This document shows positions 1 to 10,100 of a stretch of 64,000 nt of DNA, piece after piece (the first letter of the stretch is position 1; each line of letters opens with the position of its first letter). Where the stretch lies: contig NC_092674.1 of assembly GCF_964355755.1 (NCBI RefSeq), positions 813,001 through 877,000 on the forward strand. Direction: 5' to 3'. The DNA is from Antedon mediterranea. Its lineage: Eukaryota; Echinodermata; Crinoidea; Comatulida; Antedonidae. Below the pieces are notes generated by a model. That model searched no databases. It was not told where the DNA came from and saw nothing but the letters and a program-made list of their open reading frames with translations. A program made the translations under genes and the position numbers.

Positions 1-1250
1 CAGTTTTAAGTTAGCTTTTCCTTTAACCAAGCTTTCTCCGAATTTAAATGAATACAAGTAAATTACAGATAAATATTATTAATGAACTTACGGAACTCAA
101 CACCAATTTTCTAGTATTGTATTTTTAAGTTTTTTAAAATTGTATCTAAATATTTTAATATGTTAAGCTAAGAGTGATTTTTATTGTATAATTTGATAGT
201 ATTAAATAGTTGCTATGTTAATATATAGCTTTATCAAAAGGGAATAATTAGCAATGGCTGGTGCTGGTCACTAACATGGTATTAGTAAACATTAATAAAG
301 GATGAAAACTGCAGTTAAATAGTTAATACATAATATACATAATTGCTTTATTGTCTTGTACATTTTTATTTTGATAAACTATTATTAATTTCACGTAATA
401 CTAGTATTTCACATTTTGAAGAAAGTTACCAAGCCTTTTATTTTAAAAACAAGAATATACTTTTAAATGTTGAATATGACCAAAATAAATGCCAAATCGT
501 TATGCAATTACTATAATATTTTTGTTAATTTTCAAGTTATTACTTAATGATGGTTGTACATTTTACATCAGTTAATACAACAGTATTTATTTCCAAAACA
601 GTTTCTGTAGTAGTCACTGGTATTTTGTAAATTTTGTACAACATTTGTAGGACATTAAAAATGACGTCAATAGGGCTCTACTTATAAATCACCCAGAACG
701 GTTTTAGTTAAATCGAAATATTAAGAATTTGAGAAGGACATGATATTTTTAAGCGTTATTTCTTTTAATTACAGTAGTAATATTTTGTTGTTTCATTAGT
801 ACAGTATTGTTAATGTAAAAAATGCAATTTTAGTGAAGTTTCAGGTACATTTTAAATAAAGTAATTCAATAAATGTGTTTTTTATCTTAATAATTGACAA
901 GCAATTGGTTTGTTATGAACCATTCAATTGAAAATTAATGCAAAAATTACCAATATAAACTAGATTGTTCTATTAATATTTTAGGGGTGTTGTTGATTAT
1001 TTACTCATCAAAGGTTCCAATAATGTTGGTTGCTAGTGTAATTTAAGGATTTTAACTTTTATATACAATATGTATTGGTGAATTAGAAGCTAGATTTTTA
1101 TTAATATTAGATGTTGGCTTTTATCAGCATTGTGTAATCATGTGACCTGAATGACATCATAATTTAACTATACAGTAAATGTAAAATTTGTTAGTCTTAA
1201 AAATGCTACCAAATAAAGAAACGTAAACATAAATATGTCTTTGTTTTATA
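1..1250. other. AT-rich flank, no gene recognised
   Basis: No coding segment is recognisable here. The stretch is AT-rich and looks like 3' UTR or intergenic DNA. Plus-strand AATAAA signals lie near 855 and at 1212-1217, so it may be the 3' UTR of a plus-strand gene that begins to the left of the window. That is inference from composition and signal position only. A palindromic CRE-like TGACGTCA occurs near 662. Confidence 0.35.
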
Positions 1251-1256
1251 TTTATT
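1212..1256. terminator. Possible tail-to-tail polyadenylation signals
   Basis: A plus-strand AATAAA (1212-1217) and a minus-strand AATAAA (TTTATT on the plus strand at 1251-1256) face each other about 40 bp apart. The minus-strand signal would end the methyltransferase transcript about 600 bp past its stop codon. The plus-strand signal would end a gene off the left edge. This is seen as hexamers only, and such hexamers are common in AT-rich DNA. Confidence 0.3.
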
Positions 1257-1407
1257 TAAAAAATAATTTACACCATATTGTATTAAATATAATAATACTA
1301 TAAATAGTGAGTATAGTACTGAACATATACATGAATACAAGGAAAGACCTAAGAACAAGTTAGTTGGTGTTAATTTGTATTGTACATGTGAGGAATTTGT
1401 GACTTCT

Positions 1408-1563
1408 AAGCCCTGCCTACACTATCAAACTTTATATGGCAAAAAATGTGATGTGCCCATAAATGGACACGATGATGTCATATCACTACCATATTTGGCC
1501 ATATCACTACCATATTTGGGTACATCACACCTTTTTTTAAGCAAACTAGTTAGTGTAGACTTT
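1408..1563. mobile_element. MITE copy A (GCTCTGTCTACACTATCAAAC family)
   Basis: This is a 150-bp, non-coding inverted-repeat element. The left end resembles GCTCTGTCTACACTATCAAA, the right end is its degraded complement, and the centre carries the family's TGATGTGCCCATA and ATATTTGGGCACATCACA blocks. The right terminus is shortened. It lies in the 3' flank of the methyltransferase gene. Confidence 0.75.
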
Positions 1564-1857
1564 ACTCACTATATTCCGTAACACGGTTTTTGTAGTTTCT
1601 AAGTGCAGACAAAAGCACAAGCTGTAAAGACACTTCATACAAGACTCAATGCAGTGCTAGAAATAGTGGTGCCGTTGTCACAAGAAAAGGGAACAATCTT
1701 TGTTTAAGCCACTGGGTTGTCAAAGACCTTTATCAAAAAGTGGTGTTATAAATAAATATAAATATCCAAAATAAATAAGTCCAGTACTAAAATAAAAATA
1801 GCCCTCAAATAAGTGCCATGCTAAAAAAATACATTGAGCTGAAAGTAGCAAAGTGCA

Positions 1858-2011
1858 TTAATTTGTGGCTAATGAATTCTTAATATACTGTTGGATCCTC
1901 TGTATGTCCTCTGGACTAGTTCTACAGCAGCCTCCTATACACTTAGCACCTAACTGGATCCATTCTGGTATATAAGATTCCCAATCTTCAACTGCATTTT
2001 CACCAGTCCAC
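1858..2011 (-). CDS. HMT exon 8 (terminal coding exon)
   Basis: It starts after a TTTTAG acceptor and completes glycine codon 261 before WTGEN. It contains the second zinc motif GAKCIGGCCR and ends with NSLATN and TAA (1860-1858). The downstream 3' UTR runs toward 1250. Confidence 0.93.
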
Positions 2012-5000
2012 CTAAAATTATCAAGTTAACCAATTCAATATATATCCTAATTATATAAAAAATATACATTTAATTTGAGACTTAATTAGTATGTATTGAA
2101 ACTTAAGCTCTGTCTAAACTATCAAACAAACAAAAACGTGATGTGCCCATATGGACATGATGATGTAATATCACTACCATATTTGGGCACATCACACTTT
2201 TTTGTCACATCAAGTTTGATAGTGTAGACATAGCTCAATAGGTACTAGCCTGAACTTATTCCATCAAACATTAATTGTAGCATAGTTAGCATGAACTTAC
2301 CCGCATCCTGTCCAATTTCCCCTTGTGTTAGGGAACACAACAAATGGTTTTCCATTGCTTGCTTTCTGTGCACTTTGCAAGAGGGGCGTAACGAAAGCAG
2401 GAGGGCAACAATTGATGCCAACAAATGAAAGGTTTGGACAAGTAGAGATGGCTGCAATCGCATCCTGGATTGATTCACCATGACATGTTTCAGAACCATT
2501 CTGTAAACATTGAGAATTTCATTATAGGGACATACAATTGTATAAGACTTAGTGGCTGCAGCTTCACTAAAGCTCTTCCCACACTATCAAACTTTATGTG
2601 ACACAAAAAATTTGATGTGCCCATATATGGACATGATGATGCCATATTACTACCATATTTGGGCACATCACACTTTTTTTGTCAAACTAGTTTGATAGTA
2701 TAGACAGAGCTTAATATAAGAATGTAGCTAAAAAGTATGAGGGGTAGGTGTCCAAAAACTTGACGGTAGGTGAAAAACAACCAGTACTTTCATTAAAATT
2801 GTTTGTGCTGGTGGTATGTTAATTAATCTTGGTGGTGGAAGACCTTGAAGGTTCCCGCCCACTACAATTACATGATTCAATGACCCACCCAAATTGCATT
2901 GTCAAATTCTGTGATACAGTGTGACATGTAACAGCTTTATTATGTAACTTACCTTGCACATGAAAGCATTGTATGGTATTATAGTGTATAATACAGTGTG
3001 ATATGTGAAAGCTGTATCATTAAACTTACCTTGCATATAAAAGCATTGTATGGTGTGCCATGCCACTTACCTTGCAGGTGAAAGCAAGCCATCCAGTGAC
3101 ATCTGGAAATTCTTGTAAAAGTGACACAATGGCCTCTGCCTCCTTGATGGCTGGTATAGTTTCAAAAGACATCATCTTAACACCAGACTTTAACAAAGCT
3201 TCAATCCTACCTCTATGCCAATCTTTTAAATCCTTAAAATGAAAGTAATATTGAGAAACAAGATATGAACTATCAATAAATCAATGTTTATGGCTTTTAA
3301 ACAGCAAAAATGATATTTTAACAAGACACTCCCATATAATAATAGTTCATTCTTATATAGCGCATATAAGCAAGCTCTCAATGCACAGTATATATATAAT
3401 GTACAATAGGAAGGATAGCCACTCCTGGACGATCGATTACCTGCCCCAGAGTGTAAATTAAAGTTTTCCAGTACAATTCTGGTTATTTCGTTATGGATGC
3501 GTTTTAACAAAAAAGCTCTTATAATATAGATTTGTATAGATTATAGATAGATTTTTAGAGAATAAATAACAATTCATAATCTTAGCAAGAGAAGAATCGA
3601 CAAAGATGTGAAATATAAGCCTAGATCAAAGGTCAACTTTAAAAACTTAATTATCGTTTGTATTTGTATACCTACCTGTACTGTCATATCATCAACATAG
3701 TTGCCATGGTATTCTGACATGTTATGCTGGCAGGCCCCATATGGACCTATAGCACCTACTGCTATCGGCTTACATCTGTCTACAAACAAAAAGATGAATC
3801 ATAAAAAAAGATAAATAAAGTATGAGTTTCTTTTTAGAAAATACAAATTGTATGTTTTAGACATTTAGAGTAATTTCTGAGAATGTACACAATAACTGCC
3901 CTTGTTCTGTTACCACAGAATGCGCATTACAACCTTTTTAAGGTGTACAGTCGTCGCAAAATAATCAAAATAAATTTCAGTTAGATAATGACTTGAATTG
4001 GACAAAACAAAATATGTATAATCCTTGGTAACAGGTCGTCACAAATTGAAAGTCCCTAATATCTGGCCAGTGGGTATGTGTGCCCAAATATGGTAGTGAT
4101 ATACCCAAATATGATAGTGATCAAATATTTTTTTTATTTTTAAACAAATTTAATGAGGGCGATCCATCCAGATATTGCTGATCATTAGGGACCCTCAGAG
4201 GTTCACAAGACAAACATATACACAAGATGCTCTACATAAACAAAGTCTTATTACAAGTCTTTGGGAGTGGAGAATTTGGTCCTTAGAAAAAATCCTGACA
4301 TGTGACAGGACTTGAACCCTGGAGTGGTAGCCAAGCATCATAACCACCAAGCCACAACTCCACTATGGTAGTGAAATGACATCACCATGACCATATATGG
4401 TCACATCACATTTTTTTTGTCAAATAAACTTTGATAGTGTTGACAGAGCTTTACCTTTAGTCTGAGCAGGTTGTAGTGATGACCAGAAGTCTTCAATTGC
4501 CTCCACAGCAATCTCACCACTTCGACTGATTAAGTTGAGTGCTTCATTTTTAGACAAACCAGCATGAGTAACAAACCCTTCTACAGAGGCCTTGCAATTT
4601 AGAAAATATAACACCAATAAAATAATACCAGCAGTATTCTACTAATTTATTAAAGCTCTATTCGCACTGAGCCCAGATTGTGGTCTGTTCACACTCAGTT
4701 CAGATTGTGGTCTGGTGGCCGGATGAACAATTGTTGAAAATGGGTGTAATATTCAAAAATAGAATGGAACCTTTTTGGATTCTGTATAAAATGGTATGTG
4801 AAAAAGTAGAGTTTTCTCCAACTACCAGACCAAATCTGGGCTTCAGTGTGAATAGGCTAAAACTTTATAAATAATAAATAAATTAGTTTTTCTTTTAGCA
4901 ACCTTCATTTCTTACCTGGTATGTACTTGTCTCGATAAAATCACAACCTGCTTCTAAGAAACTAAGAAAAAAAACCCATATTAATTTATCTTATGCTGTT

Positions 5001-5773
5001 CGATTTATAAAGTGCTTTTACGATCAGAAGATTGTGCCAAAGCGCTGAGAGAAAAAACAGAAAGAAATTACAAAGAACAAAGATGGTTTTTAAGAGTGTT
5101 TTAAAAACTATGATAGAAGACGCATTTTTAATAATCACCATAGGTCTTAAGGCGGCTGGGTGGAACAAAAGCTCTCTAATTTAGAGAAACTACATTGTAC
5201 TAGTAGTATAAAGAGTTAATGCTTTTTATAATTTGTTTGGGTTTTCATTTTTTCACATTTAACTTTATATGGATTAAAAAAATACCTTTTATGGATATCT
5301 TTGAGGTCCTCTTGATTGGAAATCAATAACCTAGCATTCCAAAGAGGGTCAGTCTGAAAAAAAAAAAACAATCTTTGTCTAGAGTGTATAAAGTTTTTCT
5401 AGGTGGTGGTGTAGCTATGAAAACATAGGTCAGGAAAATGGCTGCATTTAAGAATAACTGACCTCAATATAGTACTAATGAATTATAGGTGGATTATAAT
5501 AATAAGTATACTATATGACTATTAATAGTAATATAAGTTTATTTCTTCTAATAAAATGGGTGAAAATTAAGCTACATAGGATGTGTAGGTTGGTTTTGTG
5601 CAAGTTGCTTATATTTGTTAATTTTCTGGTGAAATTGATTCTCTTCTTGTTTTTTTTGTATGATGTATATGGTGGATGTACTATCCGAAATAAATGACTT
5701 CTCATACATCTATTTCAAATCCTCTTTTGGAACATTCAGAGCCAAGTCCACCATCTAAAAGCTTAATATCCAT
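1858..5773 (-). CDS. Homocysteine S-methyltransferase (MmuM/HMT type), complete, 8 coding exons
   Basis: Cytosolic zinc enzyme that moves a methyl group, in this family usually from S-methylmethionine, to homocysteine to give methionine. Coding exons on the minus strand are 5773-5708, 5353-5286, 4961-4916, 4590-4455, 3779-3676, 3232-3071, 2500-2301 and 2011-1858. All have GT-AG introns and the phases add to 936 bases, 311 residues plus stop, close to E. coli MmuM. Visible motifs are the N-terminal LLDGGLGSE, AGCDFIETSTYQ, VGAIGPYGA followed by EYHGNY, SFETIPAIKEAEA, and the zinc ligands in GINCCPP (Cys225) and IGGCCR (Cys289, Cys290). The ATG follows a TTTGCAG acceptor directly, so an untranslated first exon is likely. 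Introns carry MITE and SINE insertions but no exon is broken. It is head to head with the glypican gene. The family is certain; the methyl donor is inferred. Confidence 0.95.
2106..2237. mobile_element. MITE copy B (same family as copy A)
   Basis: Inverted termini AGCTCTGTCTAAACTATCAA and GTTTGATAGTGTAGACATAG flank the family core. It lies in the intron between HMT exons 7 and 8. Confidence 0.8.
2301..2500 (-). CDS. HMT exon 7
   Basis: Two hundred bases with acceptor TTTACAG and donor GTAAG. It encodes NGSETCHGESIQDA through GINCCPP, holding the first zinc cysteine (225), to FPNTRGNWTGC. The exon ends in phase 2. Confidence 0.93.
2569..2712. mobile_element. MITE copy C
   Basis: Termini AAGCTCTTCCCACACTATCA and GTTTGATAGTATAGACAGAG, with the family core between them. 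It lies in the HMT intron between exons 6 and 7. Confidence 0.8.
2930..3080. repeat. Threefold repeat of the HMT exon 6 edge and splice donor
   Basis: On the minus strand the last bases of exon 6 with the donor (TGCAAG|GTAAGT at 3071) recur as TGCAAG|GTAAGT near 3030 and near 2955. Each copy is preceded by a GCTTT(C/T)A sequence. Spacing is about 45 and 75 bp. The two downstream copies look like intact alternative donors. Confidence 0.7.
3071..3232 (-). CDS. HMT exon 6
   Basis: It encodes exactly 54 codons, DLKDWHRGRI to WLAFTCK, including the family motif FETIP..KEAEA. Donor is GTAAGT and acceptor TTTTAAG, slightly weaker than CAG. Copies of its 3' edge and donor are repeated twice in the downstream intron (2948-3060). 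Confidence 0.93.
3343..3490 (-). mobile_element. Probable SINE/LINE 3' fragment
   Basis: Read on the minus strand, the segment ends in GCGCTATATAAGAATGAACT followed by TATTAT, the tail style of CR1/L2-clade retroposons and their SINEs. No coding sequence or target duplication was identified, so the class is provisional. Confidence 0.4.
3676..3779 (-). CDS. HMT exon 5
   Basis: It begins in phase 1, completes an Asp codon and encodes RCKPIAVGAIGPYGA and SEYHGNYVDD, a conserved strand of the TIM-barrel methyltransferases. Donor is GTAGGT and acceptor TTTGTAG. Confidence 0.92.
4067..4453. mobile_element. MITE copy D, interrupted by a SINE
   Basis: The right end (TTTGATAGTGTTGACAGAGC) and core are recognisable at 4364-4453. 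The left half survives only as TGCCCAAATATGGTAGTGAT-like sequence at 4067-4121. The SINE at 4122-4363 separates the parts. Confidence 0.65.
4122..4363 (-). mobile_element. tRNA-derived SINE
   Basis: On the minus strand the element begins GTGGAGTTGTGGCTTGGTGG. It has an A-box-like TGGCTTGGTGG (4354-4344) and a B box GGTTCAAGTCC (4318-4308), the internal pol III promoter. A tRNA-unrelated body of about 150 bp follows, and it ends in an A-rich AATAAAAAAAA tail. It is not an intact tRNA gene. Imperfect target duplications (TATGATAGTGA / TATGGTAGTGA) flank it inside MITE copy D. Confidence 0.75.
4455..4590 (-). CDS. HMT exon 4
   Basis: It has 136 bases, phase 0 to phase 1. It encodes ASVEGFVTHAGLSKNEA and a helix ending at SSLQPAQTK. 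The acceptor is TTGCAAG and the donor GTAAAG. MITE copy D abuts it on the 3' side of the intron. Confidence 0.92.
4654..4858. mobile_element. Second MITE family in HMT intron 3
   Basis: A 205-bp element with inverted ends: AGCTCTATTCGCACTGAGCC on the left and, on the complement of the right end, AGCCTATTCACACTGAAGCC. The subterminal CCAGATT..GGTCTG is also mirrored. It has no coding capacity. Confidence 0.7.
4916..4961 (-). CDS. HMT exon 3
   Basis: A 46-base exon encoding FLEAGCDFIETSTYQ, a typical Hcy-methyltransferase strand and loop. Acceptor is TTTCTTAG and donor GTAAG. Phases fit exons 2 and 4 exactly. Confidence 0.92.
4990..5165 (-). mobile_element. Possible SINE/LINE relic
   Basis: The minus strand reads CAGCGCTTTGGCACA and AGCACTTTATAAATCG near its 3' end, a pattern common in marine invertebrate retroposon tails. 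No tail or target duplication is clear. Confidence 0.3.
5286..5353 (-). CDS. HMT exon 2
   Basis: A 68-base exon encoding TDPLWNARLL and the residues up to DIHK. The DPLWSARLL-like segment is typical of the family. The acceptor is preceded by a run of T and the donor is GTATTT. Confidence 0.92.
5708..5773 (-). CDS. HMT exon 1 (first coding exon)
   Basis: Twenty-two codons, starting with MDIKLLDGGLGSE. The ATG abuts a TTTGCAG acceptor. The donor is GTATGAG; reading past it meets a stop at once, which supports the splice. Confidence 0.92.
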
Positions 5774-5994
5774 CTGCAAATAAAAAGATTATAATCAATC
5801 ATTCAATAATATATTGATTATCGGTTGTGAAATAATTTTAAAATGGAATTCACAAAAATAGTTAAAACTTAAAACTTTTAATTTAAGTAACGATCACATC
5901 AAATACCAATGTGTTTATGATTAAAATGTAACCTATAAATCATATACTGTATTTGATAGGCCTAGGGTCTGGGACTAAAGAAAGTGCAAATTGC

Positions 5995-6185
5995 TGGCAC
6001 CCGTGGTTTGGCAGCTTCACTTAGTGTGAAGCCTAGCAAGTAAGTAGTAGTAGTAGCAGTTAGTAAGTAGCCTAGCAGCAGGGCCTAGTTAGGCTAGCTA
6101 GAGGACTAGGCTAGGTATGCCTTGTAAGCTGTCCTACTACTACTAGTACTACTTACTAGCTAGGCCTAGGCCTAGAACTAGTTTT
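5995..6185. repeat. CTAG-rich low-complexity region
   Basis: Dense GGCCTAG, GCTAG and GTAGTAG/CTACTACTA words with local palindromes. It lies between the candidate untranslated exon and first coding exon of HMT. Similar CTAG-rich text recurs near 9830-9895 and 39280-39325. Confidence 0.6.
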
Positions 6186-6290
6186 TGCCTCTGCAGTACA
6201 GTATAGTTATGGCATTATATAGCTTTAGATTAAATTATTATTTTTACTGATTTTCAATTAATAATCTAAAAACAAACAAAAAATACATAC

Positions 6291-6370
6291 CGCTAATAAA
6301 CATCGGTAGTTTGACCGAACTCAAAATATTACAAACACATGTTTACCATGTACGCCACCAACGTTAAGCA
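6291..6370 (-). other. Candidate untranslated first exon and start region of HMT
   Basis: A strong minus-strand donor, G|GTATGT, lies at 6291/6290, in the position expected for an untranslated exon that would splice to the acceptor at 5774. The 5' limit cannot be seen. Joining it gives no in-frame extension, because an upstream ATG would meet a stop at once. Inference only. Confidence 0.35.
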
Positions 6371-6991
6371 AGTACTTTTATTTATCTTAGATGAATTAAA
6401 TGCGTTTACCCCACCTGAAAACTTTAATTTATTTAATAATTTTACCTAATGCAAAATAATAAAGATTAAATTACTTTAACTGATGTGTGAAAATAAATTG
6501 TTCTTTTGTTCAACACATATTTTAGGAAACAAAAGAGGTTCTTTATTTATATTTTAATAGATAATACAATAAACAATAGAGGGAGTAAGTGTAGAACTCA
6601 CAACACCAGCTTAATGACAGAGGGACTTCATTATGTTATTGATTTCGAGCAGGCGAGATAGCGCGACAGAACATTTCGATGAGTGTGGGGAATAACTATG
6701 TTTGACCGGGTAGCAAATTGACGGAGTTATCGTATTCGTCTTGGAATTTACTTAATTTCTTTTTGTTGGAGGGATGAATATTTAATGATTCATTATTTCA
6801 AGATTCCTGGATATTTTATGTTTGTCGAAAGTATTATTAAACCATCGGAGAATTGACCTATTTACAGAAATTTAAATCTCGCAAACAAAGAGAGAGTGAA
6901 GAAAGTCGCTAAGCTTAGCCTAGCTAGGATAAGTTCACACTGAGCTGCCTGGTGTACGGTCGCGGGTAGAACGTTTGTTTATACAGTCACA
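6371..6991. promoter_or_regulatory. Shared head-to-head promoter region (HMT / glypican)
   Basis: About 0.6 kb separates the inferred first HMT exon from the glypican start codon, and the genes diverge from here. It is less AT-rich near 6640-6720 and 6940-6980, with several CpGs. No convincing TATA box was found. The glypican start context is CACAATGG, a good Kozak match. The promoter role is inferred from gene order. Confidence 0.5.
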
Positions 6992-7169
6992 ATGGTGTTT
7001 TCGGCTTCTAGGACCCAACCATGTACATATGGATATCTATTTGTAATTTTAACTGTTTTTATTCATTTAATAGTAACGGTACAAAGTGATGCCGGCTGTG
7101 ACATTATCAGGAATATATATGATCGAAAGGGTTTAAATTTGAAAGATGTTCCAACCATGGCATTACCAG
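6992..7169 (+). CDS. Glypican exon 1
   Basis: It encodes residues 1-59 with a hydrophobic signal segment (LFVILTVFIHLIVTV), probable cleavage after QS, then the first conserved cysteine (36) and GLNLKDVP, which matches the family's GL..DVP motif. It ends in phase 1 before GTAAGG. Confidence 0.96.
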
Positions 7170-10100
7170 GTAAGGTTAAATGAATTCCCATTCACCAAAG
7201 CAAAACGTTGGAATTCATGATTAATGAAGAAATTGAAATAATAATTCCTCAATATTGTATTAATTATGCATTGAATAGGCCTACATTTTTAATGATAACA
7301 CAGTAATTGTCTAGTAGTAGTACTATTATGTAGTTAAGATTCTAGATTCTAAGCAATTCAACATAAAAAATTGTAGTAGGAACCGGGGGGATGAGAGGTA
7401 TGTAAGTACTCTCTTGTAGTGTATGTAATAGTAAACTATGTGTTAGTATTTACCACTATTTTCCTAGTGTTGTAGTAGTAGTTTGGGATGAAATGTTGTT
7501 TATTTTTTAATGTTGCTACAAAATTTGATCAAATATCTTGCAGGTGATTAGAATAAAAAGATATTTTAAATTTATTGATGAATCAAACTCATACAGTACA
7601 TCTTTAGATTAAAAGAAAAAACATGCATATTTAAAATTACTAAATTTTTAAATACAGTATTTTAAGAAAACTGATGACGAACATATTGATTTTGAAAGTT
7701 TTTAGTTTCTGCTTAACAACTTGATAAATACTTAATTGTTACAGGATGAGGCGTTATTTAGGGTCTATTATCATGTCTATTCACTCCCTCTTAATCCTCT
7801 TTACTGACATTATTCATGTTGCATGTGAGAAGTTAGTTATCAGCAAAGATCTTTTGTTTCACCAACATTGTGAAGAAGACTTAAGTAGCTTTTAAGCACA
7901 AGGACAATAAATGGGGAAATAGGGTTTACAGTAGTGACTTTATTTAAGACATTCTTAAGACTTTCGATTCACAGCCAGAAGTGTGAAAATATTGTCCCTA
8001 CTGGTATTATGATAATAAAGGATTGAACATGAGTAATTCAAAGTAATTAACATTAATGACAAAAATATTTTTAGAAAATTAGAATTTGTATCAAAAAGTT
8101 TAAAACATGCTGCCAATGCCATATTGTCTTAGTAGAATTTAGTTTAGATTTTCTCTGTCTTGCCATTTACAAATACAGTACATATCTACTGAATTAACAA
8201 TACTACAAGATATTGCACACTGCCAATCAAATGTATTGTTTATAAACTGATAAATGTCAATGAATGTTTTGTGTAAAATCAATAATTCAGATGATCTTGA
8301 ACTCTGGTTGCCATTTAGAATCTCAAAATACAACCTTGGTATAAACTATATGTACAGACTTAATTACAGTTTGTCCAAGGATAATAATATTTGCTGAATC
8401 TTATTTAATATTATAATGTAATAACCTTTTAAAAATTAAAATCAGAGCTAAAGTAGAAAGCAACTAATTTTTTTTACAAAATATAATTTTAAGTAAGCAA
8501 AATTCTACTAGAAAATTGTTTGCTAGGGCGAATATCTACAGTAGCCCTGAGTTTTATAGCGAAATTCCTGTTATACAATTTTTTAGTACAATTATTCATA
8601 TTATAATATTTTGTTCCATTAAAATAATTTACAAAAAATATAATCCTCTGTAAAAAATAAATGCTAATGCATGGTAAACAACCTTTTTTTAGAAACCTGT
8701 TTGACAAATCCTTTAAAAGCACCATCAATATCACTTACTGTAATGCTATTACAGTACATGCAACTATACAGTTATTGCTGCTTTGGTAAATACATTGCCC
8801 AAAGATAATTTAAATTTGTTTCATGCCATTTCAAATTTTTACTTCGTTTTTTAAGATAAATTTGTAAAATCAATACAAAAAGAGATAGTAAATCAAAACA
8901 AATGTTGAACTATGATTTAAAATATTCTTCTGGTTTTGAATATCTATGAGTTAGAATTTCTTTTTGCAAAAACCAAAAATTAGTGAACTAACCTGCTTGT
9001 TAGTGAAACTGTCAAGCAGGTTGGCTACTTTTTGGTTTTTGCAAAAAGAACTACCAACTCAAATGTTGAACTAGTTCCACTCTTACAGTACTACTACAGT
9101 ACTATATGACACTTGAAATTTGAATACTATTTTTAACATTTTCCACCAGATAAAACTTTCCAATTCTTTTCCATTTTCCAATGTTTCTAAAGTTTCAAAG
9201 AAATTGAATTCAAAATGTTATTTATTTTGTAGGAGAACACAAGAGTACTTGCGGAACAGGGTTCTCATGTTGTACAGCAGACATGGAATATAAATTAACA
9301 GAAAAAGCTGAGGACGAGTTTAAAGCAAACCTGTATGAAGCCAGCTTTCTTGTACGAGATAGTTATGTTTCAAAATCAGAAAAATTTGATGGTAAGTTTC
9401 CAACTCCATATCAATTTTTACAGACACAAACAGTGTTAAGGCCGTAGTGCTGATTAGTACAGTTTGAGTATCATTAACATTTGCTTAACACTTTGACTGC
9501 CAGAGGTTTTTCCAGTTAGAAACTGCCACCGCCAGCGTTTATAGCCCAATTCGATGTTTTTATTTAAGCTGATTGAAACTATGTATGTGATCTGATTTAC
9601 ATGTAATTTAGACTAAAATAATCATAAAGATTTTAGCTTTACAATGGTACCAAGAACGATTTTCAAATCGCAATATGTAAATCGTAATAGTAAAATGAAA
9701 GTAACGCACTTTTTGAGTTTTTCGTAGTTACGCGCCGGTGAGATCAACAAACAACGAAAAGGTTACTTACACGGCACCGGTAGGCCTATAAAAACAAGTT
9801 ATCAGTCCTAGTTGACTAGGCCTAAATTGGTCCGGAACCGTTTTACGACTAGGCCTAGGCTATAGCCTAGTACTACTAGCCTAGCTAGTAAACTGATGAT
9901 AATATTCATACCATTTCTAAACAAGTTTGTTGCGTGAAACTCGGCCACTTACAGTGAAACACCAAAACAATTAGGGTACAGTACCAGCGAGAATTACTGC
10001 CCAATTCGGACGCGGCAGACGCGGCATGAATACGTCCATGACGCGTCCACTTCGCGTCCATTATATCGACGCGTCTGACGTGATTTGACCTTAGACCAAC

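Noticed and set aside
2245-2499. Minus-strand open frame of 84 codons
   Set aside because: It is the wrong frame of methyltransferase exon 7; the true frame carries GINCCPP.
3060-3242. Plus-strand open frame of 60 codons
   Set aside because: It is the antisense shadow of methyltransferase exon 6.
4300-4363. Intact tRNA gene on the minus strand
   Set aside because: A and B boxes are present, but the acceptor stem does not close, and a SINE body with an A-rich tail follows.
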